Of a stretch of 44,432 bases of DNA, positions 43,240-44,432 are shown piece after piece. Source of the DNA: an uncultured Bacteroidia bacterium (GTDB lineage: Bacteria > Bacteroidota > Bacteroidia > Bacteroidales > UBA932); contig CACWLD010000020.1 of NCBI GenBank assembly GCA_902761655.1, positions 1 to 44,432 on the forward strand. The letters run 5' to 3'. Position numbers and translations under genes: made by a program. Each line of letters opens with the position of its first letter. The first letter of the stretch is position 1. The notes beneath the pieces were generated by a model that saw only the letters and a list, made by a program, of their open reading frames with translations, was not told where the DNA came from and did not search any database.

Positions 43240-44432
43240 CTAAAGCATAGTAAGGATCAGAATCTGGGCGGAAACCACTCTCAGGAACATAGTTAGAGGG
43301 TATACGGTTGCATAGTTTACGGCCACCCTGTCCCCTCCGTATGACTGCTCGCAGAAAGAGAGCAGAGGAGGGTTTGTACCGCCTCCGGAAAGCAGTCCGC
43401 AGACCTTGAAGAAGTCCATCTTGAGTATGAACCTTGCCACTATAGCAATGATAATGAGCGGTACCAGCGTTATGATTGCTCCATAGAGAATCCAGATATA
43501 TCCGCCGGAAACAAGGCTGGATACAAAGTTCTCTCCGGCTCCCAGTCCCACTGCCGCCGTGAACAGGGATATTCCAAGTTCCCTGATGATAAGGTTGGCG
43601 CTGAGTGCGGTGTATGTGGTGATATGCAGTTTGGGGCCGAAGCGGCTCAGAAGGATGGCAACTATGAGCGGTCCGCCCGCGAGGCCCAGCTTAAGCGGCT
43701 GAGGCATTGACGGGAAACGGATTGGCAAAAGGCCAAGCAGTATTCCCAGGACAATGCCGATGAAGATTGGCGCAAGGTTGGGTTTTCTGAGGTCATCTGG
43801 CTGATTGCCAACCTGTTTGGCAAGATGGGCAATTCCGTCTTCAAAGCCTACCACCTGGATCACGTCTCCCACCTGAAGGATATAGTCCCCTTCCGCCTTA
43901 AGTTCAATTCCGGAACGCACTATCCTGGTTACGGTAACGCCGTATTTGTGCCTGATGTCCATACCGCGTACGGTCTTTCCTGTAATTGCGGGATCGGTGA
44001 TTGCAAGGCGCCTGGAAACCAGTTTGGAGCCCTTTTTCTGCCATTCTTTCATATCGGCAGGGTACTCCTCTCCAAAGATCAGGCGGACGGTTTCCTTATG
44101 CCTGTTGTCCGTGACAATCAGGACACAGTCCCCTTTCCTGAGGGTTTCTTCCATCTCCGGGAAAAGGACTTCCCCATCCCTCATCAGCCTTGAAACCACA
44201 AAATGGAGGTCATTGTTCTCCTTCAGGACATCTCCCAGCATCTTGCCTTCAATTGCAGGGTTCGCCACCCTGCAGGCCATACGGTACGCATTTGCGCCGT
44301 CGTCTTCCTTGCCTGCGGCAAGTTTCTCTTTCTCTATGTCGATGTGCAGTGCGGCCTTCATCGCAATGAGCACTATGAAGCCTCCCAGCACTCCAAGTGG
44401 ATAAGCAACCACATAAGCGGAAGCCAGCCTAG
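43240..44432 (-). CDS. AAE-family transporter with two RCK_C (TrkA-C) domains, N-terminus outside window
   Basis: The reading frame is open to the right window edge, and the apparent first codon at 44412 is an internal Val; about 160 residues are missing if the protein has the family's usual ~550. What is visible: the end of a membrane domain ('LASAYVVAYPLGVLGGFIVL', shown in part), two RCK_C ligand-binding domains ('NPAIEGKMLGDVL' and 'DPAITGKTVRGMDI'), then five or six membrane helices with 'GLLSGGGTNPPLLSF'. The relatives are aspartate:alanine exchangers and YidE/YbjL-type carriers. The substrate is unknown. It ends 7 nt from the convergent esterase stop. Confidence 0.92.
   Translation of the reverse strand, partial: RLASAYVVAYPLGVLGGFIVLIAMKAALHIDIEKEKLAAGKEDDGANAYRMACRVANPAIEGKMLGDVLKENNDLHFVVSRLMRDGEVLFPEMEETLRKGDCVLIVTDNRHKETVRLIFGEEYPADMKEWQKKGSKLVSRRLAITDPAITGKTVRGMDIRHKYGVTVTRIVRSGIELKAEGDYILQVGDVIQVVGFEDGIAHLAKQVGNQPDDLRKPNLAPIFIGIVLGILLGLLPIRFPSMPQPLKLGLAGGPLIVAILLSRFGPKLHITTYTALSANLIIRELGISLFTAAVGLGAGENFVSSLVSGGYIWILYGAIITLVPLIIIAIVARFILKMDFFKVCGLLSGGGTNPPLLSFCEQSYGGDRVAVNYATVYPLTMFLRVVSAQILILTML

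Overview
The window reads as chromosome of a gut- or rumen-type member of the Bacteroidales (Bacteroidota). Support from the sequence: a SusC/SusD outer-membrane pair, many secreted or lipoprotein carbohydrate-active enzymes, a SusC-like TonB plug protein, stand-alone LytTR, FHA and PP2C signalling genes, and repeated matches to the Bacteroidetes -7 promoter element TAnnTTTG. No rRNA, tRNA, CRISPR array, transposase or integrase was recognised. || Layout. (1) 1-3923 is visibly A+T-rich. It holds the tail of a probable TPR protein, then on the minus strand a LytTR regulator, two FHA/zinc-ribbon proteins, a PP2C phosphatase and a membrane protein with EF-hand-like loops. Together they look like a phosphothreonine signalling module, with no kinase in view. 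(2) 3924-4701 has no convincing gene, contains two inverted repeats and marks a composition change. (3) 4702-13269 is mostly household genes: an ICMT-like methyltransferase, rhomboid, SGNH hydrolase, acetyltransferase, a tandem pair of secreted esterases, a DMT exporter, a small tyrosine phosphatase, ProX/YbaK, YccF, rubredoxin and a flavodiiron protein. (4) 13295-31532 is a glycan-degradation region: GH9 plus a small secreted protein; a minus-strand operon of a SASA acetylesterase and two tandem GH97 enzymes; a plus-strand lactonase-like/dehydrogenase pair; a minus-strand operon of esterase, GH43-type protein and barrel-less TonB plug; then an acyl-ACP thioesterase, an SGNH esterase and an S9 peptidase. 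(5) 31734-41204 is a polysaccharide utilisation core, SusC-SusD-GH16-GH2. (6) 41277-44432 holds a small Gly-rich secreted protein, a type-B carboxylesterase lipoprotein and the C-terminal part of an AAE-family transporter that runs off the window. || How the genes may work together (inference). SusC/SusD would bind and import an acylated beta-glycan. Surface GH16 and GH9 would cut the backbone; GH2, GH43 and GH97 would trim side chains; a SASA esterase, three alpha/beta-fold esterases, SGNH and type-B esterases would remove acyl groups. The amidohydrolase/dehydrogenase pair would process a released sugar lactone. No HTCS, SusR or ECF-sigma/anti-sigma regulator is visible, so control probably lies outside the window or acts through the tandem repeat upstream of susC.
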